Assembly: GCA_003094535.1 (NCBI GenBank)
Contig: NATV01000109.1
Location: 22,503 to 86,502 of the forward strand
Length of the DNA: 64,000 nt
From: a gamma proteobacterium symbiont of Ctena orbiculata
GTDB taxonomy: Bacteria > Pseudomonadota > Gammaproteobacteria > Chromatiales > Chromatiaceae
Direction: 5' to 3'
The position numbers were made by a program, and so were the translations under genes. The notes beneath the pieces are model-generated. The model searched no databases and had not been told where the DNA came from. It saw nothing but the letters and a program-made list of their open reading frames with translations. The first letter of the stretch is position 1. Every line of letters begins with the position of its first letter. This document shows positions 1 through 10,909 of this stretch, piece by piece.

Positions 1-482
1 CCCGCCGTTACCGCGACCGACTTGATATCGTATTCAGCGCAGGCCTTGGCCACATCGATCGCATATTCATGAAAGATCACCGGATCGTTATAGGTATAGG
101 CGACGCTCCTGCAACCCAGCTGCCTGGCTGTCTGCGCTATCGCTTCGGGTGATGCCTCATCGGCCAGGGTGTCCATCTCCCGGGATTTGCTGATATCCCA
201 GTTCTGGCAGAACTTGCAGGCAAGATTGCAACCGGCGGTGCCGAAGGAGAAGATCGGCGTGCCGGGCAAAAAGTGATTGAGCGGCTTCTTTTCAATGGGA
301 TCGATGCAGAATCCACTCGATCTGCCATAGGTGTTCAACACGATGGCGCCCTGACGGTTTTCCCTGACGTAACAGAAGCCCTGCTTCCCCTCCTTGACCC
401 GGCAATAGCGCGGGCATAGATCGCACTGGATCCGCGCCGCATCGATTTTATGCCAATATTTGGTGGGAAAATGGGTCTTCAT
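1..482 (-). CDS. amrS: AmmeMemoRadiSam system radical SAM enzyme (C-terminally truncated by window edge)
   Basis: Reverse-strand reading frame from ATG at 482: MKTHFPTKYWHKIDAARIQCDLCPRYCRVKEGKQGFCYVRENRQG...FSFGTAGCNLACKFCQNWDISK...; CxxxCxxC radical SAM motif and N-terminal Cys-rich segment typical of the family. Confidence 0.85.
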   Translation of the reverse strand, partial: MKTHFPTKYWHKIDAARIQCDLCPRYCRVKEGKQGFCYVRENRQGAIVLNTYGRSSGFCIDPIEKKPLNHFLPGTPIFSFGTAGCNLACKFCQNWDISKSREMDTLADEASPEAIAQTARQLGCRSVAYTYNDPVIFHEYAIDVAKACAEYDIKSVAVTA

Positions 483-517
483 TGCGAGCTCAAGAAAAAG
501 ATCTCCTATAAATAAAT

Positions 518-2866
518 TTAGTCCGACATCAGGCTTCTTGCAGCACCGATCGCAGCCTGGCCAAGCGCCAAACCGCCATCGTTGGCGGGGACATGGCGCT
601 GTGACAGCACCTGGAACCCGGTCTCTCGCAACCGAATCGCAACAAGTTCGAAAAGCGTTTTATTTTGAAAAACACCCCCTGAGAGGGCGACTCTATCCAG
701 CCCGTGCCGATGCGCGATTTCGGCTGCGGTCTCGCAAAGCCCGTCCGCCAGGCCCAGATGGAAACGCCAGGCGATCTCTCCCCTGTCGCGACCCTTGCGC
801 AGATCCTGCAGCAGGCTTGGCCAGAAGGTTGCGCAATCGAGCAGGCAACACTCCCCATCTATCTTTCTCTGCAGATCATAGGGAGCCGAGCCGCTGTTGC
901 GATGGACCGATGCCAAGCCTTCGAGCTCGATAGCCGCCTGGCCCTCATAGCTGATCGACTCCCGGCAGATTCCCAAGAGTGCCGCCACGGCGTCGAAGAG
1001 GCGTCCGCAGGAGCTGCTGAGGGGCGAATTGACGCCACCTTCGATCATCCTCGCGAGCACCTGCACCTGTTGGCCTCGAAGCCACTCGATCGGCTCCAGA
1101 TCCCCCCACTGGGCCACCACCTGCGTCCAGCCCAGGTAGTGATTCAATTGACTGAAGCTGTTTCGCCAGGGCTGCAGGATCGCCTGGGTGCCTCCGGGGA
1201 GGGGTATGGGAGTCAGCCAAGCGACACGCTGATAGTCGATGTAGTCGGCAACCAGAAACTCGCCTCCCCAGATCGTGCCGTCAGCGCCGTAACCCGAACC
1301 GTCAAGGGCGATCCCGAGCACCTTGCCGCCCCGTAACGGCCAATCGTTTTCCGCCAGCACACTGGCTATGTGGGCGTGGTGATGCTGCACCAGAATCAGC
1401 GGTACTCCCAGCTCCTTGCTTAGATTCCCGGCGTGTTGGGTGGAGCGATAGTTGGGATGCAGGTCTGCGACCAGCCTTTGCGGTCGATGGTCAAACAGTT
1501 TCCCATAGAGTTCCAGGTTCTTTAGATAGTCCCGATAGGAGATCAGATTCTCCAGATCGCCCACATGCTGGGAGAGCATCGCCTCCCCCTCACGGGTGAG
1601 ACAGAAGGTATTCTTCAGTTCACCTCCCAGTGCCAACAGCGGCGGGGCTTGATCGAATCCCTGCGGGAGCCTGATCGATTTTGGCGCATAGCCCCGTGCA
1701 CGCCGCAGCATTCGCGGCATGCCGTCCATGATGCGCACCACCGAGTCGTCCACCCGGTTGATGATCTCCCTGTCGTGAAGCAGAAAGAGATCGGCCAATG
1801 GCTGAAGACGCGCCGCAGCCTCTCGGTTGTCGATGCATTGGGGTTCCTCGACTCGGTTGCCGCTTGTCATCACCAGGGGCCTCTCCCAGCCGGCCAGCAG
1901 CAGGTGGTGAAGTGGCGAATAGGGCAGCATGAAGCCAAGCGCGGTCTGCTGCGGCGCTATATTTTCAGGCAGCGTGCAATCTGGATTGCGGGGAAGGAGG
2001 ACGATCGGTGCGGCCGTGGCTTTCAGCAGCCGCTCCCCAGCATCACCGAGCTGACAGTAGTTTCTAATGAGGGTGCAGTCCCTCGCCATCAAGGCAAAGG
2101 GCTTGTGGTAACGCCCCTTGCGCTCACGCAGTCGGGCAACCGCTTCTTCGTTGCCGGCATCACACGCAAGGTGAAATCCACCGATCCCCTTGACCGCTAG
2201 AATCGCACCTTCGGCCAGGCGCCGTTGCGCCACCGCTATCGCATCCTCCCCCTCCAGGTCGGCGCCGACCGCCCTGCCCGACCCGTCGCTGAGCCAGACT
2301 CTCGGCCCGCACACCGGACAGGCGTTGGGTTGGGCATGAAAGCGCCTGTCCGCCGGATCGCCATACTCCGCCTCGCAGGCATCGCACATGGGAAAATGGC
2401 GCATGCTGGTATTGGTCCGGTCGTAGGGTATGCCCTCGACGATGGTCAGACGCGGTCCGCAATGGGTACAGTTGGTGAAGGGATAGCGATAGCGTCGGTT
2501 TGCGGGATCGACTATCTCCTCTCTACAGGCATCGCAGGTGGCCGCATCGGGGACGACACCGGTCTGCACCTTGCCCGAGCGGCTCTCCGTGATGATGAAC
2601 TCATCCTGCTCAGGGAGCCGCTCCATAGGCTGACGTTTCAGGGAATCGATTCTTGCCAGTGGCGGCGGCTGTGCCAGCAGCTGCTCGCAGAAGCGATCGA
2701 TCCGGAGCTGTTCCCCGCAGACATGGATCTCCACCCCCTGGCTGTCGTTCCACACCGCGCCACGAAGCCCATTCTCCCTTGCCAGGCGCCAGACAGTGGG
2801 TCGGAAACCCACCCCCTGTACCAGACCCTGAACCCGGATCTGTTCGGCGACCTCCAAACCAGACAT
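518..2866 (-). CDS. hypF: Carbamoyltransferase HypF, [NiFe] hydrogenase maturation
   Basis: 782 aa; N-terminal acylphosphatase (VQGVGFRPTVWRLA), two Cys4 zinc fingers (CDAC...CTHC, CDAC...CPVC), YrdC-like and Kae1-like domains (HHHAHIASVLAE, ALSGGVFQNKTL). Confidence 0.95.
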   Translation of the reverse strand: MSGLEVAEQIRVQGLVQGVGFRPTVWRLARENGLRGAVWNDSQGVEIHVCGEQLRIDRFCEQLLAQPPPLARIDSLKRQPMERLPEQDEFIITESRSGKVQTGVVPDAATCDACREEIVDPANRRYRYPFTNCTHCGPRLTIVEGIPYDRTNTSMRHFPMCDACEAEYGDPADRRFHAQPNACPVCGPRVWLSDGSGRAVGADLEGEDAIAVAQRRLAEGAILAVKGIGGFHLACDAGNEEAVARLRERKGRYHKPFALMARDCTLIRNYCQLGDAGERLLKATAAPIVLLPRNPDCTLPENIAPQQTALGFMLPYSPLHHLLLAGWERPLVMTSGNRVEEPQCIDNREAAARLQPLADLFLLHDREIINRVDDSVVRIMDGMPRMLRRARGYAPKSIRLPQGFDQAPPLLALGGELKNTFCLTREGEAMLSQHVGDLENLISYRDYLKNLELYGKLFDHRPQRLVADLHPNYRSTQHAGNLSKELGVPLILVQHHHAHIASVLAENDWPLRGGKVLGIALDGSGYGADGTIWGGEFLVADYIDYQRVAWLTPIPLPGGTQAILQPWRNSFSQLNHYLGWTQVVAQWGDLEPIEWLRGQQVQVLARMIEGGVNSPLSSSCGRLFDAVAALLGICRESISYEGQAAIELEGLASVHRNSGSAPYDLQRKIDGECCLLDCATFWPSLLQDLRKGRDRGEIAWRFHLGLADGLCETAAEIAHRHGLDRVALSGGVFQNKTLFELVAIRLRETGFQVLSQRHVPANDGGLALGQAAIGAARSLMSD

Positions 2867-2909
2867 AAAAATTACACCCTTACACTGTTAGTATTGGGAG
2901 AGTTGCATG

Positions 2910-2926
2910 CTGTTACCCGGTAACAG
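2910..2926. promoter_or_regulatory. Operator-like palindrome CTGTTACC-C-GGTAACAG upstream of hypF
   Basis: Perfect 8-bp inverted repeat around one central base, 44 bp upstream of the hypF start, in the hypF/tmcA divergent intergenic region. Confidence 0.5.
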
Positions 2927-3153
2927 TCGAACCGGATATGAGTTTATCGATCTACAGCACCCTTTTAACCGGATAAATGTTCGAGGTTATCTCTTCTCTC
3001 TACTTTGAAAGCGGAGGAAAGTAAAGCTCATATCTAATGTATTACATTATATATATATCATAAGATACTATCATTAATAATAATTTAATATTTACAGACC
3101 TGCTTGACAGGCTCCAGAACGAGCTAACTCGGCGCCGTCACAGATCCCTCCTG

Positions 3154-5298
3154 GTGATCGCCGGAGAGCCTGCCTGGTGTTTGAATCAAGCCGCCGCGGC
3201 GCTGCATCGTCTCGACATCGGTGATTACCTTTGGATTGGGGAGCCGGCCGGTGAAGGCATACGGGCCCTGAACAACGAACAGGCACTGGGCTTCCTGGGA
3301 CAGGAGTGCGGACTGCTGGTCTACAACGCCTATGCCGGTTTCGACCCGGATGCCTTCGGCGCCGTGAGCGGAACCCTGCGCGGCGGCGGTCTGCTGCTGT
3401 TACTGACTCCACCACTGTCTCAGTGGCATGCCTACGCGGACCCCCAGGCCGAGCGGGTCAGGGTTGCCGGCTTCGAGAAGGTCGAGCTCGAGGGAAGATT
3501 TCTGCAACGGATTGCAACCATCCTGGAGAGCGACCCAAGCGCGATGATAGTGACCCCGGAGGCCGCACCCGCACTATCTGGCTACAGCGGAGAAGACACC
3601 CGACGACAACCCCCCTTCACCCATCCGCTCTGCCGCACCCGGGATCAGCTTATGGCCGTCGAAGCGGTCATCCGCGTCGTCACGGGCCACAGAAAAAGAC
3701 CTCTGGTACTCACCTCCGATCGAGGCAGAGGGAAGTCCTCCGCCTTGGGCATAGCCGCGGCGCAGCTGATCAAAACGGGCTGCCGGAAGATCCTGGTCAC
3801 GGCCCCGAGACAAGGCGCCGTGGCATCGCTCTTTGAACTGGCGGCCCGCGCCCTGCCCACGGCCGACAGCTCAGCTTTCTCCCTCCATGTTGAGGGAGGC
3901 CGCATAGACTATCATGCGCCGGACCACCTGCTGTCGGATCCTCAGACGACGGACCTCCTGCTTGTCGACGAAGCGGCGGCGATTCCAACGGTAGTGCTCC
4001 AGGGTCTGCTCGCCCACTATCCGCGCATCGTCTTCGCCACCACGGTGCACGGATATGAGGGGACCGGGCTGGGATTCAACATCCGCTTCAAGAAACATCT
4101 CGATGGGAAGATGCCGCAATGGCGGGAGATCACCCTTTCCGAACCCATCAGATGGGCACAAGACGATCCCCTCGAGCGATTGATCTTCCGCCTTCTCGCC
4201 CTTGACGCATCCCCTGCTCAGAACAGCCTGGTTGAGGATGCCCTGCCGCAAAACACAAGCCTCGAATTTCCCACCCGGGAGCAGTTGTTGCTCCACGAGG
4301 CCGACCTCAATCAGCTCTTCGGCCTGCTGGTCACAGCCCACTATCGGACAACCCCCCTCGATCTGCGTCAGCTGCTCGACGGCCCGAACCTGAGGATCGC
4401 CACGCTGCGTCATCGTGGTCTCATCGTAGCCGTGGCCCTGCTGGCCAGCGAGGGCGGCTTCACGGCAGAGACGGCCGAGCTGATCTGGTCGGGCCGACGC
4501 AGACCCCGCGGTCATCTGCTGGCCCAATCCCTCGCCGCTCACCTGGGTCTCGCCGCCGCGGCCACCCTGAAAGGGATGCGGATCATGCGCATCGCTGTCC
4601 ATCCCGCGGCACAGGGAAAGGGTCTTGGTCGCCTGCTGGTGGAATCGATACGGAAGGATGCCGAGAAACGCGGCATTGACTACCTTGGAACGAGTTTTGG
4701 CGCAACACCCGGGTTGATCGGCTTCTGGAGGTGTTGCGGGCTGCAGGCCGTGCGTATCGGCCTTCGCGCCGGGGCCAGCAGCAGCCATCCGTCGGTACTC
4801 TTTCTGCAGCCGCTGAGCTCGTCCGGGGCGACGACGGCAAAGGAGGCCAGACAGTGCTTTTCAAAACAGCTGCCCACCCAATTGGGAGATGGTTTAAACC
4901 GGCTCTCCAGCACCCTGGCAAGCTTGCTTCTGCTACATATCGACCATCGTTCACCCACCACGCTGGTACCCCAGGATTGGCTCGACCTGGTCGCCTTTGC
5001 CTTCGCCCGGCGGGGATACGAGCTCACGCTTTATGGGATTGAACTCATCACTCTCGCGGCCCTGGCCGAGGGGCTTGTCACGGGTGAGGATGCCAGGCTA
5101 CTTATCAAGCGTGTCATCCAAAAACAGTCGTGGCAGGCGTGCGCTTCAGGATCGAAGCTCTCGGGCCGCAGCGCCGTGGTGAGACGGATCCGCCGGCTCA
5201 TCGGCAACCTGGTGCTTCACTATGGCGACGATGAGATACTCAGGCTTGCCCGCCGCACCCGGGCAGGCGCGGTTCGGTCAGCGCAGGATACATCGTAG
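3154..5298 (+). CDS. tmcA: tRNA(Met) cytidine acetyltransferase TmcA (start uncertain; reading frame open upstream to 3064)
   Basis: RecD-like helicase/ATPase (LTSDRGRGKSSALGIAAAQL, LLVDEAAAIP, FATTVHGYEGTGLGFNIRF) plus GNAT acetyltransferase (IAVHPAAQGKGLGRLLVESI). Confidence 0.93.
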   Translation: MIAGEPAWCLNQAAAALHRLDIGDYLWIGEPAGEGIRALNNEQALGFLGQECGLLVYNAYAGFDPDAFGAVSGTLRGGGLLLLLTPPLSQWHAYADPQAERVRVAGFEKVELEGRFLQRIATILESDPSAMIVTPEAAPALSGYSGEDTRRQPPFTHPLCRTRDQLMAVEAVIRVVTGHRKRPLVLTSDRGRGKSSALGIAAAQLIKTGCRKILVTAPRQGAVASLFELAARALPTADSSAFSLHVEGGRIDYHAPDHLLSDPQTTDLLLVDEAAAIPTVVLQGLLAHYPRIVFATTVHGYEGTGLGFNIRFKKHLDGKMPQWREITLSEPIRWAQDDPLERLIFRLLALDASPAQNSLVEDALPQNTSLEFPTREQLLLHEADLNQLFGLLVTAHYRTTPLDLRQLLDGPNLRIATLRHRGLIVAVALLASEGGFTAETAELIWSGRRRPRGHLLAQSLAAHLGLAAAATLKGMRIMRIAVHPAAQGKGLGRLLVESIRKDAEKRGIDYLGTSFGATPGLIGFWRCCGLQAVRIGLRAGASSSHPSVLFLQPLSSSGATTAKEARQCFSKQLPTQLGDGLNRLSSTLASLLLLHIDHRSPTTLVPQDWLDLVAFAFARRGYELTLYGIELITLAALAEGLVTGEDARLLIKRVIQKQSWQACASGSKLSGRSAVVRRIRRLIGNLVLHYGDDEILRLARRTRAGAVRSAQDTS

Positions 5299-5315
5299 CG
5301 GTAGCCCAGGCCGAA

Positions 5316-6992
5316 TCACCCGTTTACCGCGATTATCTCCACCGGTTTGCCCCGCTTGTGCTGCTTCGGCCATACCGCATAGCGGCCGGGGGTTTCGACA
5401 CCATGGCCAAGCTGTCTGATCAGCCCCACAGCCTCCGCCGTCAGGGTAAGCAGGGGTAGTCTCCTTCGCCTGCCATCGACGACGAACCGCTCCGACTGCC
5501 CAAGCCGCTGCGCAATCCACTCCGGTGTCTTGCCGGTGGTCAGACTGAAATGGCTGTAGTCCCATAACAGCCACTCCCCGAGTACCGGCTGTTGATTCAG
5601 GTAAGGTTGTAGGAATCTTGTCAGATGACTGAACAGTGCATCGGGCTGCAGGTTGTCCCGTGCCAGACCCTCTCCGCACACCCGCATCAGTTCATCGAAG
5701 CAGTCACAAAGTGAACCTTGGAAACAGCGCGCCACCATTCCTGCCAGGGTGGTGCGCAGATGACCGCTGTTCCATAGGCGCTCCAACAGCGCTGCATGGC
5801 GCTTGAAGCGTGCAATCTCGCTGAATTCGAGTTGCGGATGGGAGAGCACCTCATAGGGTGGATCCGGATCCCATCGATATCCCAGCGCCTGGGCTTGATC
5901 CCACAGCGGTGTCCCTGGAAGCAGTTTCAAGGTCCCCAGCTGCAGGTGGTCGGCATGGAGCAGGAAGGTTCGGTCGAGCGCGCTGGCGCACTGCCGCGCT
6001 GTCTCCCCGGGGAGCCCCACGATCAGGTCGAGGTGGACCGGGTGGCGCCGCATCTCCACCAGTTGGCGGATGTTGTGCAGCGACTTGGCAATATCCATGC
6101 TTCGTTGAATGGTCTGCAAAACATCCTCATCCAGGGTTTGCAGGCCGATTTCGAACTGAAATTTGCCGGGCTGCGCCTCGGCAAAGATCGCCATCGCCTG
6201 CTGCGAGATGCGATCGGGATTGAGTTCGAGGTGAAAACGCAGTCCCGGCGGGGTGTCGGCAAAACGCTCCAGCAGTCCGCAGCTCCTCTCTTTGCCGAGA
6301 TGAAAACTGCGGTCGAGGAGTTTTACGGTTTTGTTTTCGAGTCTCGTCAACTGCTGCAGATCCTGCTCTATCCGCTGCAGCGGAAAGCTCCTCAGACGAT
6401 CCGTGGCACTGCAGCAGAAGCTGCAGCGATAGGGACAACCCCTCGATGTCTCCCAATAGACAAGGGGCCGATTCGTCTCCGCCATTCCTTCAGCAACCGG
6501 TGACGGCACCTTGTCGACAGGCAGCAGTTGGACTCGATTCTCGAGAATCGCTCCATCCGTTCGATAGACCAACCCGGAAATATTCTCTAACCCGCCTTTA
6601 CCATAAAGGATGTGACTCACCAGGTCATTGAACGCCGCCTCGCCCTCACCCCGGATGACAAAATCGAGGCTCGGTGTCTCACGCAAAAGCTGCGCCCCCC
6701 TGGGACCCGCCTCTGGTCCGCCAAACACAACGACCAGGTCGGGCAGCAACTGCTTCAGCAGTTTCGAGAGATGGATGGCCGCAGCGATATTCCACAAATA
6801 GGTGGAAAAGCCGACGATTCTCGGTTGCAGCGCCACCAACGCCTCCAGCAACGGCTGGTGATTGCTGTTGACCAGTGACTCAAACAGCCGTAACCGGTCG
6901 TAGTAGGGCTCGTGCTTGGCATAGGCCGCAATGGACTGCAGTGCCAGCGAGCTATGGCTATAACCGGCATGGAGCGCGACCAGGGCAATCAT
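5316..6992 (-). CDS. B12-binding domain-containing radical SAM protein (DUF4080-like C terminus)
   Basis: 558 aa; N-terminal cobalamin-binding-like fold (VVVFGGPEAGPRG), ETSRGCPYRCSFCCSATD radical SAM motif, IGLQTLDEDVL. Confidence 0.9.
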   Translation of the reverse strand: MIALVALHAGYSHSSLALQSIAAYAKHEPYYDRLRLFESLVNSNHQPLLEALVALQPRIVGFSTYLWNIAAAIHLSKLLKQLLPDLVVVFGGPEAGPRGAQLLRETPSLDFVIRGEGEAAFNDLVSHILYGKGGLENISGLVYRTDGAILENRVQLLPVDKVPSPVAEGMAETNRPLVYWETSRGCPYRCSFCCSATDRLRSFPLQRIEQDLQQLTRLENKTVKLLDRSFHLGKERSCGLLERFADTPPGLRFHLELNPDRISQQAMAIFAEAQPGKFQFEIGLQTLDEDVLQTIQRSMDIAKSLHNIRQLVEMRRHPVHLDLIVGLPGETARQCASALDRTFLLHADHLQLGTLKLLPGTPLWDQAQALGYRWDPDPPYEVLSHPQLEFSEIARFKRHAALLERLWNSGHLRTTLAGMVARCFQGSLCDCFDELMRVCGEGLARDNLQPDALFSHLTRFLQPYLNQQPVLGEWLLWDYSHFSLTTGKTPEWIAQRLGQSERFVVDGRRRRLPLLTLTAEAVGLIRQLGHGVETPGRYAVWPKQHKRGKPVEIIAVNG

Positions 6993-7290
6993 TTCAGTAA
7001 TATTTCAATGCTGCTTGTGTATGTCATGGAGATCAAGGTGGATGATTGGGCTGTCGTTTCCTAGTCTATTCGCTGTGTTGTCTTAATCATAGGGCAGCTG
7101 CCTCAGTGCCGGAATTCCGCTGCTTACGTAGGTAAAAATCCCTCGATTTCACCGACATGCCAAGTTATCATTTGGCACTTTTACAGGCTACCGGCCATCT
7201 TGGCGCCTTTGATCGGGCCCAGGTCTCTAGCCGGGATTTTCTCAATACCCTGACTTCAACGACTCAGGTTCGCTTTAACAAGGATAAAGT

Positions 7291-8568
7291 ATGTTTGATC
7301 TTGGGAAAGTGCACATCGGTGTACTCGGCCTTGGTTACGTGGGACTGCCGCTGGCGGTGGAATTCGGCAAGAAGTATCCGACAATTGGCTTGGATATCAA
7401 CGAGGCCCGTGTCGCTGAGCTCAAATCGGGACAAGACAGCTCTCTCGAGGTCGAACCTGAAGAGCTGCAACAGGTGCCTCACCTGAGCTACACCAGCAAT
7501 CTTGACGAGCTAAAAACCTGCAATGTCTATGTCGTCACGGTTCCTACTCCGATCAACGAGCATAAGCAGCCCGACCTCTCACCCCTGATCGGCGCCAGCC
7601 ACGCCCTTGGCAAGGTGCTGAAAAAGGGTGATATCGCAATTTTCGAATCCACTGTCTATCCGGGTGCGACCGAGGAGGTCTGTATACCGATCATGGAAGC
7701 GGATTCGGGATTGAGATTCAATGAGGATTTCTACGTGGGCTACAGTCCGGAGAGGATCAATCCCGGCGACAAGGAGCACCGTCTGGCGACGATCAAAAAA
7801 GTGACATCGGGATCCACGCCCGAGGTGGCCGAATTCGTGGATGCGCTCTATCGTTCGATCATCACCGCCGGCACCCATAAGGCCAGCAGCATCAAGGTCG
7901 CGGAAGCCGCCAAGGTCATCGAGAATACCCAGCGCGATGTCAATATCGCGCTGATCAACGAGCTGGCATTGATTTTCAACCGCTTGGATATCGACACCCT
8001 GGAAGTGCTCGAAGCCGCCGGCAGCAAATGGAATTTCCTTCCCTTCAGGCCTGGCCTGGTCGGCGGCCACTGCATCGGTGTCGATCCCTACTACCTTACC
8101 CATAAGGCCCAGTCGATCGGATATCAGCCGGAGATCATCCTCGCCGGGCGACGTCTCAACGACGGTATGGGCGCCTACGTGGTGCACAGCGTGGTGAAGA
8201 TGATGATGAAGAGGGGGATAGCCTCCAGCAACAGCAAGGCGCTGGTTCTGGGTTTGACCTTCAAGGAGAACTGCCCCGACCTCAGGAACACCCGGGTCGT
8301 CGATATCGTCTCCGAATTCGAGGATTACGGCGCCCAGGTCGATGTCTACGATCCCTGGGTATCGGCGGAAGAGGCCGAGCAGGAGTATGGCCTGCAACCG
8401 ATCACGGATCTCAAGGCGGGCGAGTATGACGCGGTCATTCTCGCTGTCGCTCACCGCGAGTTTCAACAGATGGGAGCGGAAAAGATCCGCGCACTATGTA
8501 AAGAGAACGGGGTTCTCTTCGATGTAAAGAACATCCTTCCCGCCGCTGCGGTCGATGCAAGACTATGA
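7291..8568 (+). CDS. tviB: Nucleotide sugar dehydrogenase, TviB/VipA/WbpO-like UDP-GlcNAc(GalNAc) 6-dehydrogenase
   Basis: 425 aa; [20 protein letters not shown] Rossmann motif, [40 protein letters not shown]. Confidence 0.88.
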   Translation: MFDLGKVHIGVLGLGYVGLPLAVEFGKKYPTIGLDINEARVAELKSGQDSSLEVEPEELQQVPHLSYTSNLDELKTCNVYVVTVPTPINEHKQPDLSPLIGASHALGKVLKKGDIAIFESTVYPGATEEVCIPIMEADSGLRFNEDFYVGYSPERINPGDKEHRLATIKKVTSGSTPEVAEFVDALYRSIITAGTHKASSIKVAEAAKVIENTQRDVNIALINELALIFNRLDIDTLEVLEAAGSKWNFLPFRPGLVGGHCIGVDPYYLTHKAQSIGYQPEIILAGRRLNDGMGAYVVHSVVKMMMKRGIASSNSKALVLGLTFKENCPDLRNTRVVDIVSEFEDYGAQVDVYDPWVSAEEAEQEYGLQPITDLKAGEYDAVILAVAHREFQQMGAEKIRALCKENGVLFDVKNILPAAAVDARL

Positions 8569-9614
8569 CAGCCTACGACGCCCTGAAGGATAGTCTGACA
8601 GCCAACCAATCGAGCTGGCTGATCACCGGCGTTGCCGGCTTCATCGGATCCAATCTGTTGGAACGTCTGTTAACCCTCGGGCAGAATGTCACGGGCCTCG
8701 ACAACTTCGCCACCGGTCACCATCACAATTTTGACAAGGTCAGGGAGGTTGTCTCGGCGAAGCAGTGGAGCCGATTCAGCTTCATCGAAGGCGATATCAG
8801 CAATCTCGACAGCTGTCGCGAGGCTTGCCATGGGGTCGATTATGTACTGCACCAGGCGGCACTGGGATCGGTTCCCCGTTCCCTTGCCGATCCCATCACC
8901 ACCAATGAAAGCAATATCACGGGCTTTCTGAATATGCTCGTTGCCGCCCGCGACGCCAAGGTCAGGCGTTTTGTCTACGCGGCGTCGAGCTCAACCTATG
9001 GTGACCACCCGGGGCTGCCAAAGGTCGAGGAGAGAATCGGCAATCCACTCTCGCCCTATGCGGTGACGAAGCTGGTCAACGAACACTATGCCCAGGTGTT
9101 TGCCCGTTGTTACGACTTTAAAACCATCGGCTTGAGATATTTCAATATCTTCGGCCGCCGTCAGGATCCCAATGGCGCCTATGCCGCGGTCATTCCGAAA
9201 TGGGTGGCCGCCATGATCGGCAATCATGAGGTCTTTATCAACGGCGATGGCGAGACCAGTCGCGACTTCTGCTATATCGACAACGCGGTACAGGCCAACC
9301 TGCTGGCTGCCACCAGCGAAAACCCGGAAGCAACAGACCAGGTTTACAATATCGCGGTCGGTGATCGCACTACGTTGAACCAGCTCTTTTCCAAGATCCG
9401 CGAGATCCTGGCGCAGAGCTACCCGCATCTGAACGAGACCGCACCCACCTACCGCGATTTCCGGGCGGGTGATGTCCGCCATTCACTGGCCGATATCGGC
9501 AAGGCAAGAGAACTGCTCGGTTATGAGCCGAGCCACAACATCGATCAGGGCCTGGCCGAGGCCATGAGCTGGTATATCGATGACCTGGCCGGCTCAGAGG
9601 CACCGTTGATGTAG
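8565..9614 (+). CDS. NAD-dependent epimerase, TviC/WbpP-like UDP-GlcNAc(A) 4-epimerase
   Basis: 349 aa; [33 protein letters not shown], YxxxK (YAVTK), overlaps the dehydrogenase by 4 nt. Confidence 0.87.
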   Translation: MTAYDALKDSLTANQSSWLITGVAGFIGSNLLERLLTLGQNVTGLDNFATGHHHNFDKVREVVSAKQWSRFSFIEGDISNLDSCREACHGVDYVLHQAALGSVPRSLADPITTNESNITGFLNMLVAARDAKVRRFVYAASSSTYGDHPGLPKVEERIGNPLSPYAVTKLVNEHYAQVFARCYDFKTIGLRYFNIFGRRQDPNGAYAAVIPKWVAAMIGNHEVFINGDGETSRDFCYIDNAVQANLLAATSENPEATDQVYNIAVGDRTTLNQLFSKIREILAQSYPHLNETAPTYRDFRAGDVRHSLADIGKARELLGYEPSHNIDQGLAEAMSWYIDDLAGSEAPLM

Positions 9615-9699
9615 TGGGACCAGATCAGCATGCTGCCGCTCTGACAGCCTGCATCAACACTCAGAGTCGTTCACGAACAAGTAATCAGGAACTCTAATC

Positions 9700-10854
9700 A
9701 TGCGAGTACTCGTAACCGGCGGAGCCGGTTTTATTGGTTCAGCGCTGGCACTACGCCTGTTGGCCCGCGGCGATGAGGTCATCAGCATCGACTGTCTCAA
9801 TGACTACTACGATGTCGAGCTGAAAAAGGCCCGTCTTGCGCGCACGCTGGACCATCCCAATTTCACCGACCTGCGCCTTGAACTTGAGGATCGCGAGGGT
9901 ATTGCCAAGACCTTTACCGACTACAAGCCGGATAGGGTGGTGAACCTGGCGGCGCAGGCAGGTGTGCGCTATTCCCTGGAAAATCCCCTCGCCTACATCG
10001 ACTCCAACCTGGTGGGATTCGGCCATATCCTGGAGGGGTGCAGGCATCATGAGGTACAACACCTCGTCTATGCATCGAGCAGTTCGGTATATGGCGCCAA
10101 CACCTCGATGCCCTTCTCCGTGCACGACAATGTAGATCATCCCGTCAGTCTCTACGCAGCGACGAAAAAGGCCAACGAATTGATGGCCCACACCTATAGC
10201 CATCTCTACCGGGTACCCACCACCGGACTGCGCTTTTTTACCGTCTACGGTCCCTGGAGCAGGCCCGACATGGCAATGCTCAAGTTTGCCCACAGGATCA
10301 TGCGCGGCGAACCGATCGACGTCTACAACTACGGCAAGCATCGCCGGGATTTCACCTACATAGACGATATCGTCGAGGGTCTCATCCGGGTGCTGGACCG
10401 GATACCCCAAGCCAATCCGGAGTGGGACAGCGATCATCCCGACTCGGCAACCAGCACCGCGCCCTATCGACTCTACAATATCGGCAATAACCAACCCGTA
10501 GAGTTGATGCGCTACATAGAGCTGCTTGAAGAGAGCCTCGGCAGAAAGGCAGATCTCAATATGTTGCCATTGCAGGATGGTGATGTTGTAGCCACCTACG
10601 CCGACGTATCGGATCTGATTGCAGACACCGGATACAAACCGGATACCCGGCTCGATGAGGGGGTGGCAAACTTTGCCCAGTGGTTCCTGGAGTACTACGG
10701 ATACAGCCAGGAAAAAAGCAGGCGGGGAAGGACCCTGGAGGCAGATGGGCCGCAGTCCCCGCCCAGACTAGCGCTTAACACGGAAACGACCAACCGTGAG
10801 CGTAGGGAGAGGTTAAAGATTCTTGGTCCGGCAAACATTGACGTAGATCAATAA
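9700..10854 (+). CDS. NAD-dependent epimerase, UDP-glucuronate 4-epimerase-like
   Basis: 384 aa; [27 protein letters not shown]...[20 protein letters not shown]...[19 protein letters not shown]. Confidence 0.87.
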   Translation: MRVLVTGGAGFIGSALALRLLARGDEVISIDCLNDYYDVELKKARLARTLDHPNFTDLRLELEDREGIAKTFTDYKPDRVVNLAAQAGVRYSLENPLAYIDSNLVGFGHILEGCRHHEVQHLVYASSSSVYGANTSMPFSVHDNVDHPVSLYAATKKANELMAHTYSHLYRVPTTGLRFFTVYGPWSRPDMAMLKFAHRIMRGEPIDVYNYGKHRRDFTYIDDIVEGLIRVLDRIPQANPEWDSDHPDSATSTAPYRLYNIGNNQPVELMRYIELLEESLGRKADLNMLPLQDGDVVATYADVSDLIADTGYKPDTRLDEGVANFAQWFLEYYGYSQEKSRRGRTLEADGPQSPPRLALNTETTNRERRERLKILGPANIDVDQ

Positions 10855-10909
10855 ACCCTAATTAAGATCAGGTTATTAACCGCAAGGCCGCAGCAGCAGG
10901 GACTGGATT

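Noticed and set aside
3000-3093. AT-rich tract before tmcA as a mobile-element scar
   Set aside because: No inverted repeats or target duplications visible; more likely promoter region or uncalled N terminus of tmcA
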